Shown piece after piece: positions 21,191 through 31,640 of a stretch of DNA of 64,000 bases; positions within the stretch are counted from its first letter, which is position 1, and each line of letters opens with the position of its first letter. Under the pieces are notes generated by a model. It was not told the origin of the DNA, ran no database searches, and saw nothing but the letters and a program-made list of their open reading frames with translations. Position numbers and translations under genes: made by a program. The DNA comes from Zea mays. Its lineage: Eukaryota; Streptophyta; Magnoliopsida; Poales; Poaceae. The stretch lies in the NCBI RefSeq assembly GCF_902167145.1, contig NC_050101.1:128432990-128496989 (forward strand), written 5' to 3'.

Positions 21191-24100
21191 GGGAGGTCTG
21201 CTCGGTAAAGGTGGCGGCGCCAGTCTACCTAGACTGGTCCGACAAGCCCATCACCTTCGACCAGGGCGACCACCCCGACCGCGTGCCGAGTCCGGGGAAA
21301 TACCCGCTCGTTGTCGACCCCGTCATCGGCAACGTCAGGCTCACCAAGGTCCTCATGGACGGAGGCAGCAGCCTCAACATCATCTACGCCGAGACCCTCG
21401 GGCTCCTGCGGATCGATCTGTCCTCGGTCCGGGCAGGCGCGGCGCCTTTCCACGGGATCATCCCCGAGAAACGCGTCCAGCCCCTCGGACAACTCAATCT
21501 ACCCGTCTACTTTGGGACTCCCTCCAACTTCCGAAGGGAAACCCTCACGTTCGAGGTGGTCGGGTTCCGAGGAACCTACCATGCAGTGTTGGGGAGGCCA
21601 TGCTACGCCAAGTTCATGGCCGTCCCCAACTACACCTACCTCAAGCTCAAGATGTCGGGCCCCAACGGGGTCATCACCGTTGGCCCCACGTACCGACACG
21701 CATACGAATGCGACGTGGAGTGCATGGAGTACGCCGAGGCCCTCGCCGAATCCGAGGCCCTCATCGCCGACCTGGAGAGCCTCTCCAAGGAGGCGCTAGA
21801 CGTGAAGCGCCATGCCGGCAACTTCGAGCCAGCGGAGACGGTTAAGGTCGTCCCTCTCGACCCCAGCAACTACGCCTCTAAGCAGATCCGGATCGGCTCC
21901 GAGCTCGATCCCAAATAGGAAGTAGTGCTCGTCGACTTTCTCCGCGCAAACGCCGACGTTTTCGCGTGGAGTCCCTCGGACATGCCCGGCATACCGAGGG
22001 ATGTCGCCGAGCACTCGCTGGATATCCGAGCTGGAGCCCGACCCATGAAGCAGCCTCTACGCCGATTCGACGAAGAAAAGTGCAGAGCCATAGGCGAGGA
22101 GATCCACAAGCTAATGGCGGCGGGGTTCATCAAAGAGGTATTCCATCCCGAATGGCTCGCCAACCCTGTGCTTGTGAGAAAGAAAGGAGGGAAATGGCGG
22201 ATGTGTGTAGACTACACTGGTCTAAATAAAGCAGGTCCAAAAGTTCCCTACCCTCTGCCTCGCATCGATCAAATTGTGGATTCCACTGCTGGGTGCGAAA
22301 CCCTGTCTTTCCTCGATGCCTACTCAGGGTATCACCAAATCAGGATGAAAGAGTCCGACCAGCTCGCGACTTCTTTCATCACACCTTTCGGCATGTACTG
22401 CTATGTTACCATGCCGTTTGGTTTGAGGAATGCGGGTGCGACATACCAAAGGTGCATGAACCACGTGTTCGGCGAACACATTGGTCAAACGATCGAGGCT
22501 TACATCGATGACATCGTAGTCAAGACGAGGAAAGCCTCCGACCTCCTTTCCGACCTTGAAGCGACATTCCGGTGTCTCAAGGCGAAAGGCATAAAACTCA
22601 ATCCTGAGAAGTGCGTCTTCGGAGTCCCCCGAGGCATGCTCTTGGGGTTCATCGTCTCCGAGCGGGGCATCGAGGCTAACCCGGAGAAAATCGTGGCCAT
22701 CACCAACATGGGGCCCATCAAGGACTTGAAAGGCGTACAGAGGGTCACGGGATGCCTTGCGGCTCTAAGCCGTTTCATCTCACGCCTCGGTGAAAGAGGC
22801 CTTCCTCTGTACCGCCTCTTAAGAAAGGCCGAGTGCTTCACTTGGACTCCTGAGGCTGAGGAAGCCCTCGGGAACCTGAAGGCGCTCCTCACGAACGCGC
22901 CCATCTTGGTGCCCCCCGCTGCCGGAGAAGCCCTCTTGATCTACGTCGCCGCTACCACTCAGGTGGTCAGCGCCGCGATCGTGGTTGAGAGACGAGAAGA
23001 GGGGCATGCATTGCCCGTCCAGAGGCCAGTCTACTTCATCAGTGAGGTAATGTCCGAAACCAAGATTCGCTACCCACAAATTCAGAAGCTGCTGTACGCG
23101 GTGATCCTGACGCGGCGGAAGTTGCGACACTACTTCGAATCTCATCCGGTGACTGTGGTGTCATCCTTCCCCCTGGGGGAGATCATCCAGTGCTGAGAGG
23201 CCTCGGGTAGGATTGCAAAGTGGGCAGTGGAAATCATGGGCGATACAATCTCGTTCGCCCCTCGGAAGGCCATCAAGTCCCAAGTCTTGGCGGACTTTGT
23301 GGCTGAATGGGTCGATACCCAGCTCCCGACAGCTCCGATCCAACCGGAACTCTGGACCATGTTTTTCGACGAGTCGCTGATGAAGACAGGGGCGGGCGCG
23401 GGCCTGCTCTTCATCTCGCCCCTCGGGAAGCACCTATGCTACGTGTTGCGCCTCCATTTCCCAGCGTCCAACAATGTGGCCGAGTACGAGGCTCTGGTCA
23501 ACGGGTTGCGCATCGCCATCGAGCTAGGGGTCCGACGCCTCGACGCTCGCGGTGACTCGCAGCTCGTCATTGACCAAGTCATGAAGAACTCCCACTGCCG
23601 CGACCCGAATATGGAAGCCTACTGCGATGAGGTTTGGCGCCTGGAGGACAAGTTCTACGGGCTCGAGCTCAACCACATCGCCCGACGATACAACGAGACT
23701 GCGAACAAGCTGGCTAAGATAGCCTCGGGGCGGACAACGGTTCCCCCGGACGTCTTCTCCCGAGACCTGCATCAACCCTCCGTCAAGACCGACGACGCGC
23801 CCGAGCCCGAGAAGGCCTCGGCTCAGCCTGAGGCACCCTCGGCCCAGCCCGAGGCACCCTCGGCCCCCGAAGGTGAGGCACTGCGCGTCGAGGAGGAGCG
23901 GAGCGGGGTCACGCCTAATCGAAACTGGCAGACCCCGTACCTGCAATATCTCCATCGAGGAGAGCTACCCCTCGACCGAGCCGAAGCTCGGCGGTTGGCG
24001 CGGCGCGCCAAGTCGTTCGTCTTGCTGGGGGACGGGAAGGAGCTCTACCACCGCAGCCCCTCGGGCATCCTCCAGCGATGCATATCCATCGCCGAAGGCC

Positions 24101-25167
24101 AGGAGCTCTTACAAGAAATACACTCGGGGGCTTGCGGTCATCACGCAACGCCTCGAGCCCTTGTTGGAAACGCCTTCCGACAAGGTTTCTACTGGCCGAC
24201 CGCGGTGGCCGACGCCACTAGAATTGTCCGCACCTGCCAAGGGTGTCAGTTCTATGCGAGGCAGACACACTTGCCCGCTCAGGCCCTGCAGACGATACCC
24301 ATCACCTGGCCATTTGCTGTGTGGGGGCTGGACCTCGTTGGCCCCTTGCAGAAGGCACCCGGGGGCTACACGCACCTGCTGGTCGCCATCGACAAATTCT
24401 CCAAGTGGATCGAGGTCCGACCCCTAAACAGCATCAGGTCCGAATAGGCGGTGGCGTTCTTCACCAACATCATCCATCGCTTTGGGGTCCCGAACTCCAT
24501 CATCACCGACAACGGCACCCAGTTCACCGGCAGGAAGTTCCTGGACTTCTGCGAGGATCACCACATCCGGGTGGACTGGGCCGCCATGGCTCACCCCATG
24601 ACGAATGGGCAAGTAGAGCGTGCCAACGGCATGATTCTGCAAGGGCTCAAGCCGCGGATCTACAACGACCTCAACAAGTTTGGCAAGCGATGGATGAAGG
24701 AGCTCCCCTCGGTGGTCTAGAGTCTGACGACAACGCCAAGCCGAGCCACGGGCTTCACACCGTTCTTTCTAGTCTATGGGGCCGAGGCCATCTTGCCCAC
24801 AGACTTAGAATACGGTTCCTCGAGGACGAGGGCCTACGACGACCAAAGCAATCGAGCTAACTGAGAAGACTCACTGGACCAGCTGGAAGAGGCTCGGGAC
24901 ATGGCCTTACTACACTCGGCGCGGTACCAGCAGTCCCTGCGACGCTACCACGCCCGAGGGGTTCGGTCCCGAGACCTCCAGGTGGGCGACTTGGTGCTTC
25001 GGCTGCGACAAGACGCCCGAGGGCGGCACAAGCTCACGCCTCCTTGGGAAGGGCCGTTCGTCATCGCCAAAGTTCTGAAGCCCGAGACGTACAAGCTGGC
25101 CAACAGTCAAGGCGAGGTCTACAACAACGCCTGGAACATCCGACAGCTACGTCGCTTCTACCCTTAA
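21191..25167 (+). pseudogene. pol of Huck-like element with in-frame stops
   Basis: Protease has VLMDGGSSLNIIY (catalytic Asp at 21358). RT spans about 22060-22800 with YIDD at 22501-22512. A degenerate RNase H follows, then a second RNase H with FFDES, EYEALVNGLR and DSQLVIDQV (about 23360-23740), the Tat-type doubling. Integrase has an HHCC finger (HSGACGHHATP...CQGCQFY), Asp in GLDLVGP, TDNGTQFTG and Glu in NGQVERANG. Stops interrupt one continuous frame at 21916 (TAG), 23194 (TGA), 24445 (TAG), 24718 (TAG) and 24862 (TGA). Each is a C:G to T:A change from a plausible sense codon. The frame ends naturally at about 25165. Confidence 0.9.
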
Positions 25168-27130
25168 GATGCTTTCAAGTCGTTCGTACACCTCGTTCAC
25201 ACACAAAGTCTAACCATCAAGGAAGGGTCAGCCTTGCCTCGGCAAAGCCCGACCCTCCCTCGGGGGCTAGAAGGGGGGAACCCCCTCCGCGTCAAAATTT
25301 TCCTCGGAAAAGATCTTTTCTGCCAGAACGTCTTTCGTGCTTTTCGACTACTTCGAAAGTGGGATCCTGAAAATGACGGAGTACACGTAAGCAGCCAAGG
25401 CTGACCGAGCCGAGGGACTCCTACGCCTCCGGGATACAGATACCTCACTCGTCACCTTCTGCGATAAGTAACTCACGCTCGGATAAGTGATTCCGCGGAC
25501 CGAACAAGTCCTCACGCTCGAAAACTCTTCTGCCGAAACGATTTTTCGGGCCTTCTCGACTATATCGATGGCAGAATCCTACGGACGAGTAAGAGTACAC
25601 GTAAGCGGCAAGGCCGACCGAGCCGAGGGACTCCTACGCCTCCGGGATACGGATACCTCACTCATCACCTTCCGTGGAAAGTAACTCTCGCTCGGACAAA
25701 CAGTTTTGTTACCAACAAATAAGTCCAGATACTCGAATCAAGAGGAAAAGAAACGCAGCTTTACAACACGACGACAGTATGTTTAGGCCTAAGCGGCCGC
25801 AGAAAACATACGCACACTACAAGATAAACCGATCCTGCAGGCTCGGACCTTGACGGAGGGGGAGTAGCAGCACCCTCGGCGTCAACCCCACCTTCGGCGA
25901 AGTCCGACCGAGCCTCGGATGGCAACACGGTCGGAGGATCTCCACACCGGAGAACGACATCAACACCACGACCGGGCCCTCGCCGCCAGGATCTTCTCCA
26001 GGAATCCGGCCCGAGCAGACAGCTCGGCCGGCCACCCCGAAGCCTCAGCCAGCTGTCCTCCGAGGACACTAGCCCGGCTCATGGCCTCGGCAACTCGACT
26101 CTGGCGTCGGTCCCGCCAGTGGACGGCCCGGCCAGGCTCCGGCCGACGAAATCTTCTTTTCGAGCCAACTCTGCCTCTGTCCATGCTGACACCGCTGCCT
26201 CCGGCTTCGGCTCATCGAAGAGCGGCCGAGAGTTCCTTTAACTAAGCAAGAGAAGCCTCGGGCGGCAAGGCCGACCGAGCCGAGGGACTCCTACGCCTCT
26301 GGGATACGGATACCTCACTCGTCACCTTCGCATGAGGCAACTCACACTTGGTTAAGCGGTTCAGTTAGCCGACAGGCGAGTCCTAGTGCTCGAAATGAGG
26401 AAAAAACACGGCTCCGTGCCGAAAATACATACATGTTTAGGCCCCGACAGCCACAATGAACAGACACCGGCACTCAAGGTGCCATTACAAATGGAACTCC
26501 GTTTCTGCCTCCGCGGGTACGAACAACCCCCCACATTGGAGGGCTCGCGGAGTGATAAGGCTCCAGGTGACCAAACTGCAGCGGCGATGGCCTCAGGGCG
26601 GACGCCGCTGCAACAACGCCCTCGCCCACGTCTCCGCTCGAGGGGCGAGGACAAGCTATCAAAGCCAAAGAGCCGGAGGCCCGGAGCGCGGATGGTGGCG
26701 GTGATCCCGTCGACGACGAGGACTTCTTCAGCCGCCACCACCTCGGCGCAGACGACGGAAGCCATCTGCCCACCGGCAGATCCCCACTTGCATCCTCCCG
26801 GACGAGCGGAGCACCGACCTCCGCGCAGAGGCGCCGTACCGGTGCAAAGGCAGGACAGCCCCAGAACATGAACGCCGCCCTAGCAGCGCGCGACGTCTTG
26901 GGCGGTCCTCCGGTGCATGCGGCGCGACAACCGCTCTTGCGGTGGGAGGGGGCACCGGGAGCCGAGCCAGAGCCAGCTGAGCCAGCAAACCCAACACGCT
27001 GAAGCTGACGACGCTCGCCGCCGACCAGCCTCGCTTTTGGGCTTGCTGACCAAGCACGTAACGCCTTCGCGAGCATAGCCAAATGTGCGAGGGCACACAA
27101 CTTCATCATACAAGCCTTTACACATGTACA
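25168..27130. other. Huck-like 3' internal region with direct repeats
   Basis: Non-coding on the plus strand. A segment beginning near GGCCGACCGAGCCGAGGGAC and running through GATACCTCACTCGTCACC recurs at about 25397, 25607 and 26257, followed each time by a diverged tail. Minus-strand ORFs at 25761-26069 and 26361-26765 may be remnants of an antisense ORF like those of other Tat elements, but I recognise no domain. Confidence 0.5.
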
Positions 27131-27282
27131 AGCGAGAGCATCACACTCTACATCGGCTCAACCTTCGGAATAATTCCCATCTCCCTATAGTTAAATAACA
27201 TAATCCTAAGCTCCTCACCCGCAAAAAGACTTCGCAATTCCCCTTCACCTGTACTCGCGGCGGCAGGCAAGGACAACAGTTC

Positions 27283-28882
27283 CTACCGGCTAGCCCTACT
27301 CACACGAAGCCGACCGCCCTCCGCCCCGCTCACTCTACGCTTCGCAACCGCCCTTCGCCGCCTGCGCCCAGTACTCGGACCAGGCACATCTTCTGTGTCC
27401 GCAGCGTGCGGTGAAGCCTCCGCCGCTGCCACATCCAAGGCCGCAAAATAGTCCAAGTCCTCCTTCGACGACTCCTCAGTCCACTCAACCGAGCTCCCAG
27501 AGTCAGCAAAATCAGAAAACTCAGATGCAGACCCATCATACTTATTACCACCATCCACGGTCGAAGCCGCCAAAAAATTAGTAGTGGCGGTTGCGTGCGC
27601 AGGCCCAAAATCTTGAACCTGCGCAGCAACCAAAATTCAGCGACATATCCAAAATTTCCTAACTACCCACACCCACTACGCCACCTGCGAAGACCCAGCC
27701 GTCGCGGGAGCCTCCGCTGTTGCCTCCACTGTCGCCTCCGCCGCCACCGTCGCAGGATCTTCAGCCCTCGGCGCAGCGGCCGCGGGGGCATCAGGAGCGC
27801 CTCCGGCGGTCTCTGGGACGGGCCTCTGCCGGCCGCAGCGGCTGCGGGGGCATCAGGAGCGCCTTCGGCAGTCTCCGGGGGCGGCTCCAGGGCGGCCTCG
27901 GACACGGCCTCCGCCGGGTTTGACTCCGGGTCAGGCAGCGCGCTGTTCAACGCCCCGAAATCATCCACCCTCTCGCCACGCGCCGCCTAAGACACAGCAC
28001 ACAGATTCAGCAAACCCACACATAGCCCACATCCAGCAAATGTCAAACAAAAGCCAAACGTTACCTGAGCCCTCGCCGTCTCGGCCCGCTCCCTGACCAC
28101 CTCTCGACCGTGCGGGCCCCACATCCGGTCGTAGATGGCTCCGGCGGACTCCTTCACTATAGGGTCCTCAACCTTATAGATATCTCGCTCAAAATCCTCA
28201 TCAGCTTGGTCGAAGACCTCAAAGTGCCAGCACCCTTCGCGAGAGAGTGCGTTCATCGCCCCCTCGCAGGTGACCAGGGAGGCATATGACATAAACCCCT
28301 CCACAATAGTGGGGAGTGCCTGCAACTCCTCCTGTACCCACTCCAGGCAGCGAAGTCCGGGCTCTCGGTCCGGCACTTCGAAGTCACCGGTCCGCGCGCC
28401 CAGCTCATGGTATGAATCCATAAGCTGTTTGCGCGTCCGCTCAGCCTCCGCGCGCGTCGCGGCCTCGGTCCTCTCCACACGGCTCTGCAGGGCGTTGAGC
28501 CGCTCCTCCAACTGCGCGGCGCGCTCCCTGGCAAGACTGCCCTCCGCCCACGCCAAATTGGCCTCCGCCAGCGCAGCCTGCGCCTTGGCGAGGGCCTCAT
28601 TGGCCTCCCTCCTCTCCTCCACCAATTGGCGCCGGAGGTCAGTCTTTTCCCCCTCCAGCGCGGCCACCTTGTCCGCCAGCTTGCGGCACTTACTGTCGGC
28701 GGCCGATTTTTCCCGGACGGCGTCAGCATGTTGCGTCCGAAGTCTCTCGACTTCGGCAGACACAACTGTCGTGACGGCCCCCGACGCCGCGTGGTCTGCG
28801 AAGTCAGCCGCTTGCAAAACACACGTAAGACCGCGGCCCCAACAAAGCCGATATAAAAAAACCGAAGTCTAGCTCAATGTAC
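27283..28882 (-). pseudogene. 3' exons of antisense gene: coiled-coil and acidic C-terminus
   Basis: Minus-strand exons encode a long coiled coil (about 28810-28400; EVERLRTQHADAVREK, then EEANEALAKAQAAL-like heptads) and a conserved-looking segment to 28065. A canonical intron follows: GTAACG at 28064, TTAG at 27987, 78 nt, joining CAG to GCG in frame. A second candidate intron is 27684-27619 (66 nt, GTGGCG...GCGCAG). The last exon ends at 27283 with an acidic stretch (EWTEESSKEDLDYFAALD). Between about 27790 and 27850 the Ala/Pro-rich repeat changes frame, and the acceptor at 28811 (GCAAG) looks mutated, so the gene is probably defective. Function unknown. Confidence 0.55.
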
Positions 28883-29067
28883 CTGACTTAGCGCCTCCTT
28901 CATCTCCTTCAGCCGGTGGGACACAACGCCCGCCTCGTCCCTGACAGCAGCGAGTGCCGGCATCTCGCCTCCGGCACTAAGAGCACCGCCCTTCGCCTTC
29001 GGCACTACGGCAGCCGTCGTGGTCGCCGCGGCAGGCGCAACAATAACAAGTTGGTCTTCGTCCGACC

Positions 29068-29110
29068 CTGCGACGTATCAACGAATTAAAAAAACGAGCC
29101 AACGGCTTAC
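29068..29110 (-). other. Possible short intron in antisense gene
   Basis: Minus-strand GTAAGC (29110) to CGCAG (29068) has good consensus at both ends and an A/T-rich middle, flanked by GC-rich coding-like sequence. At 43 nt it is below the usual plant minimum, so it may have suffered an internal deletion. Confidence 0.35.
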
Positions 29111-29544
29111 CACCAAGATAGTCGTCCACACTAATATCGGTGGCGAAGTCGGCGACGCGCTTGCTCGGCGACGGCAACCCTCGGACCGCATTCGCGACCT
29201 CCGGCGCCCTGTTGGACGGCGGCACAGTCTTCGCAGACTTGGAACCACCGGCGCCAGCCGCAGCCTCCGCTGCCTTGCTAGACGCAGGGACGGCCGACTT
29301 CGCCGCCAGCGGCGGCTTGCCTCCGCCGGGGGCAGCAGCCTTCGCAGCCCCTCGCTGCCTCTTCGGCCTGGCTTCATGAAGCCTGACAACCGCCTGGCGC
29401 TTCTGTGCAGCTCCCTAGCGATCCTTGTCCATCACTGCCGACACAACAGCAGCAATATTCCGCCCGTAAGGAAACACTCTCCATTCACGAACCATACGAG
29501 ATGTAAAAAAGTCTTCGCCGGCCGCGCGGGGGATAGGAACATTC

Positions 29545-30828
29545 CTAGGCCACCAACCCCCGGTAACCCTCAGCATCCGCGCCGAAGACTCCCGGAGCTC
29601 GGGCGAAGACATCCTTCCCCCCCGGGGCCACGCATGTCCTCATCAATTCTCTAGCAAAACCATCGGAAACCCCAAGTCCTCCCATAGCAGTACCTAGTTT
29701 CCTCTTCTTAGAGGATGGGGCGGCCGCCGGCGCAGGGTCGTCTCCAGACTCTACCACCGGCTTCTTCCCGCGGCGGTCCACATCGTCTTGGCCGGGATAG
29801 CCGTTATACGACAGTCGATTCAACTCAAAAACCCTGTTCAAACGGTCATTCGACCCGCGGATATCCCAGCTACGCTGGCCCTCTGTCCTCGGCATGTACC
29901 GACCAACTATCCTTACCGCCCCATCCTCCGCCTCACGTACAAAGGCGGCCGGATCGTGGCTTTGCAGATCCAGCGCGAAGGCAGGACTTCGCACCAGCTT
30001 CCCACCATGGGAAGGCATCTGGCGAGGGCACACTTCGCCCAACGCCCAGCCATGCGCCAAGGGCCATACCCCGTACGCCACAAATTCTTCAACCAAATCG
30101 CGCCCACTGCTCAGGCCGGCGGCGCACCGAAGGGCCCCTTCGTCCGCATCCTCCTCCGCCACCTCAAAGGGCGGGTATGGTGAGTAAAAATGTGAACACA
30201 TCTCAGACACGGGGAGCCCCTCATGGTCTTCGACGGTACCCTCCGCGACGTAAAACCAAAACTCATTCCAATTGCCCCACTTGTTGCGGGCGCAAGGGAC
30301 TAACTCGACTACCTCCATCGTGGTCTTGCCGGTCTTCGGTGTAAACGTACAGGACCCAAACTGAGCAACTTCATCTCCAATCATCCTCTTCTGCCAGTGC
30401 AGGCAATAGTACTTCGCAAAGACTTCGACTGATGGCTGCCCGCCGTACGAAGTCGTCGCCCAGACATACTTCGACAGAGCCACCACGACATTCGAAGTCA
30501 GGTGATGTATCTGAACATTAAATCTGCGGAGGACTTCGCCAACAAATCGGTGTGCAGGCAGGCGGAGACCGGCGGCGAAGAACGCATCGAACACAACCAA
30601 CTCGCCCTCCGGCTCGGGGACTTCCTCCGTCCTCGGGACACGAGCAACTCCACCGCCAAAGTAACCCAACCGTTGCATATCTTGCACGCGGACCGACGAC
30701 ATCCTCGACACACCAAAATCCACCGTATCGCCGGCGCGCAACTCCTCCGCCACCGAAGTACTCAGCGTCTCCTCAGACGAGGCGTCGGCCGGCGGCGTAG
30801 CGGCAGCAGAAGAAGAGGAGGTCGGCAT
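29545..30828 (-). CDS. Antisense ORF with 'putative gypsy type transposon' (Transposase_28-like) region
   Basis: The minus-strand ATG at 30828 opens 427 codons to 29545. The N-terminus is Ser/Ala-rich. The middle part (ELVVFDAFFAAGLRLPAHRF, then HHLTSNVVVALSKYVW and GNWNEFWFYV) resembles, from memory, the plant family PF04195, annotated as putative gypsy-type transposon and common in antisense ORFs of Tat elements. It is the first exon(s) of the gene continuing to 27283. The role of this protein is unknown; the family name does not imply transposase activity. An upstream in-frame extension to 30897 lacks ATG. Confidence 0.6.
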   Translation of the reverse strand: MPTSSSSAAATPPADASSEETLSTSVAEELRAGDTVDFGVSRMSSVRVQDMQRLGYFGGGVARVPRTEEVPEPEGELVVFDAFFAAGLRLPAHRFVGEVLRRFNVQIHHLTSNVVVALSKYVWATTSYGGQPSVEVFAKYYCLHWQKRMIGDEVAQFGSCTFTPKTGKTTMEVVELVPCARNKWGNWNEFWFYVAEGTVEDHEGLPVSEMCSHFYSPYPPFEVAEEDADEGALRCAAGLSSGRDLVEEFVAYGVWPLAHGWALGEVCPRQMPSHGGKLVRSPAFALDLQSHDPAAFVREAEDGAVRIVGRYMPRTEGQRSWDIRGSNDRLNRVFELNRLSYNGYPGQDDVDRRGKKPVVESGDDPAPAAAPSSKKRKLGTAMGGLGVSDGFARELMRTCVAPGGKDVFARAPGVFGADAEGYRGLVA

Positions 30829-31165
30829 CGCTACGTACCGTCGGCGGCGGCGGGCAGTCTGCTTCACTCGAGCCAGATCTCCGGCGAACAAGAGCAAGGA
30901 GGGCAGACGAGCAGCAAGACGGTGGAAAAGGCGGCTAGGATTTTCACGGAGCGTGGAAAGTGAAGTTCAAAAAGCGCCGACCCCCGCCCCCTTTTATACA
31001 CAGGGCGCGGCGCTTCGGGAAACCCGCAGTCCAACAGTACGGTGTCAATCAACGGTCATGTCAAAACCCCCCGCGAAACCACTTCGAGCGAGGGCAACGT
31101 CTCCGCCATCTAGCGACGTCTTCGGCACCAGATGACTTTGTCGAACTAGTCCCTCGGAGGGCAAA

Positions 31166-31640
31166 TGTTGGGGCGAAGGCAAAGACGCCACCCTTCGCTC
31201 GAGGCCTTCGCTGCAGTCGTTGGTCCAACGGAGATAAAACGGGCAGGGACACCCTTCGCCCCGTACGACATCAGACGAGGGCCTGCGACGAGGTCATCCC
31301 ACCGTGCGGACTCGTCCAGCTCGGAGGCCCACGGGTGATCCGGCCCATTGTAACGGGCCCTGCGTGGCCGCTGCGCGTTACGGGCCTAATTTGTAAAGGC
31401 ATCCCTGTAATTATAGTATGTAACCCTGCTTTATGGGAATATTCTGGGGATAACCTAGGTGTCTGAGGGCACATGCGTCCTTAACACGAGACGCTGGGCG
31501 CTCAGATACCTATAAATACCCCCGCACAGTGCCCGTGAGAGGCTAGATTAACAGAGCTTTTGCCATCGCGTGCGAGAACCCTGTTTACGTCAACTCTCAT
31601 CCTCGTTGGATCCTCTTGCACCTGGTAGCAAGTTCCAACA
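31166..31640 (+). repeat. LTR (475 bp) of the nested Tat-type remnant
   Basis: It starts TGTTGGGGCGAAGGC and ends AGTTCCAACA with a 6-bp terminal inverted repeat (TGTTGG/CCAACA). TATAAATA lies at about 31511-31518, about 130 bp before the end. No primer-binding site follows, as expected for a 3' LTR. Confidence 0.65.

Larger units (their letters stand above)
27130..31640 (+). mobile_element. Truncated Tat-type Gypsy remnant nested in the Huck-like element
   Basis: A typical LTR (31166-31640, TGTTGG...CCAACA, TATA box about 31511) is preceded by a purine-rich tract (CGGAGGGCAAA). Upstream lies a minus-strand gene, as found between pol and 3' LTR in Tat-lineage elements. Huck-like sequence resumes at 31641. 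No gag, pol or 5' LTR of this second element is present, and GCAAA before the LTR and CTCGC after it are not a duplication, so it is a truncated element and not a solo LTR. The left boundary is uncertain, between about 26900 and 27250. Confidence 0.5.

Noticed and set aside
25761..26765. Minus-strand ORFs of 102 and 134 codons in Huck-like 3' internal DNA
   Set aside because: Possibly decayed antisense ORFs, but no domain or intron signals. Not called as genes.
31166..31640. Interpretation as a solo LTR
   Set aside because: The flanks GCAAA and CTCGC are not a target duplication, and a purine tract plus Tat-type antisense gene lie upstream. A truncated element fits better.
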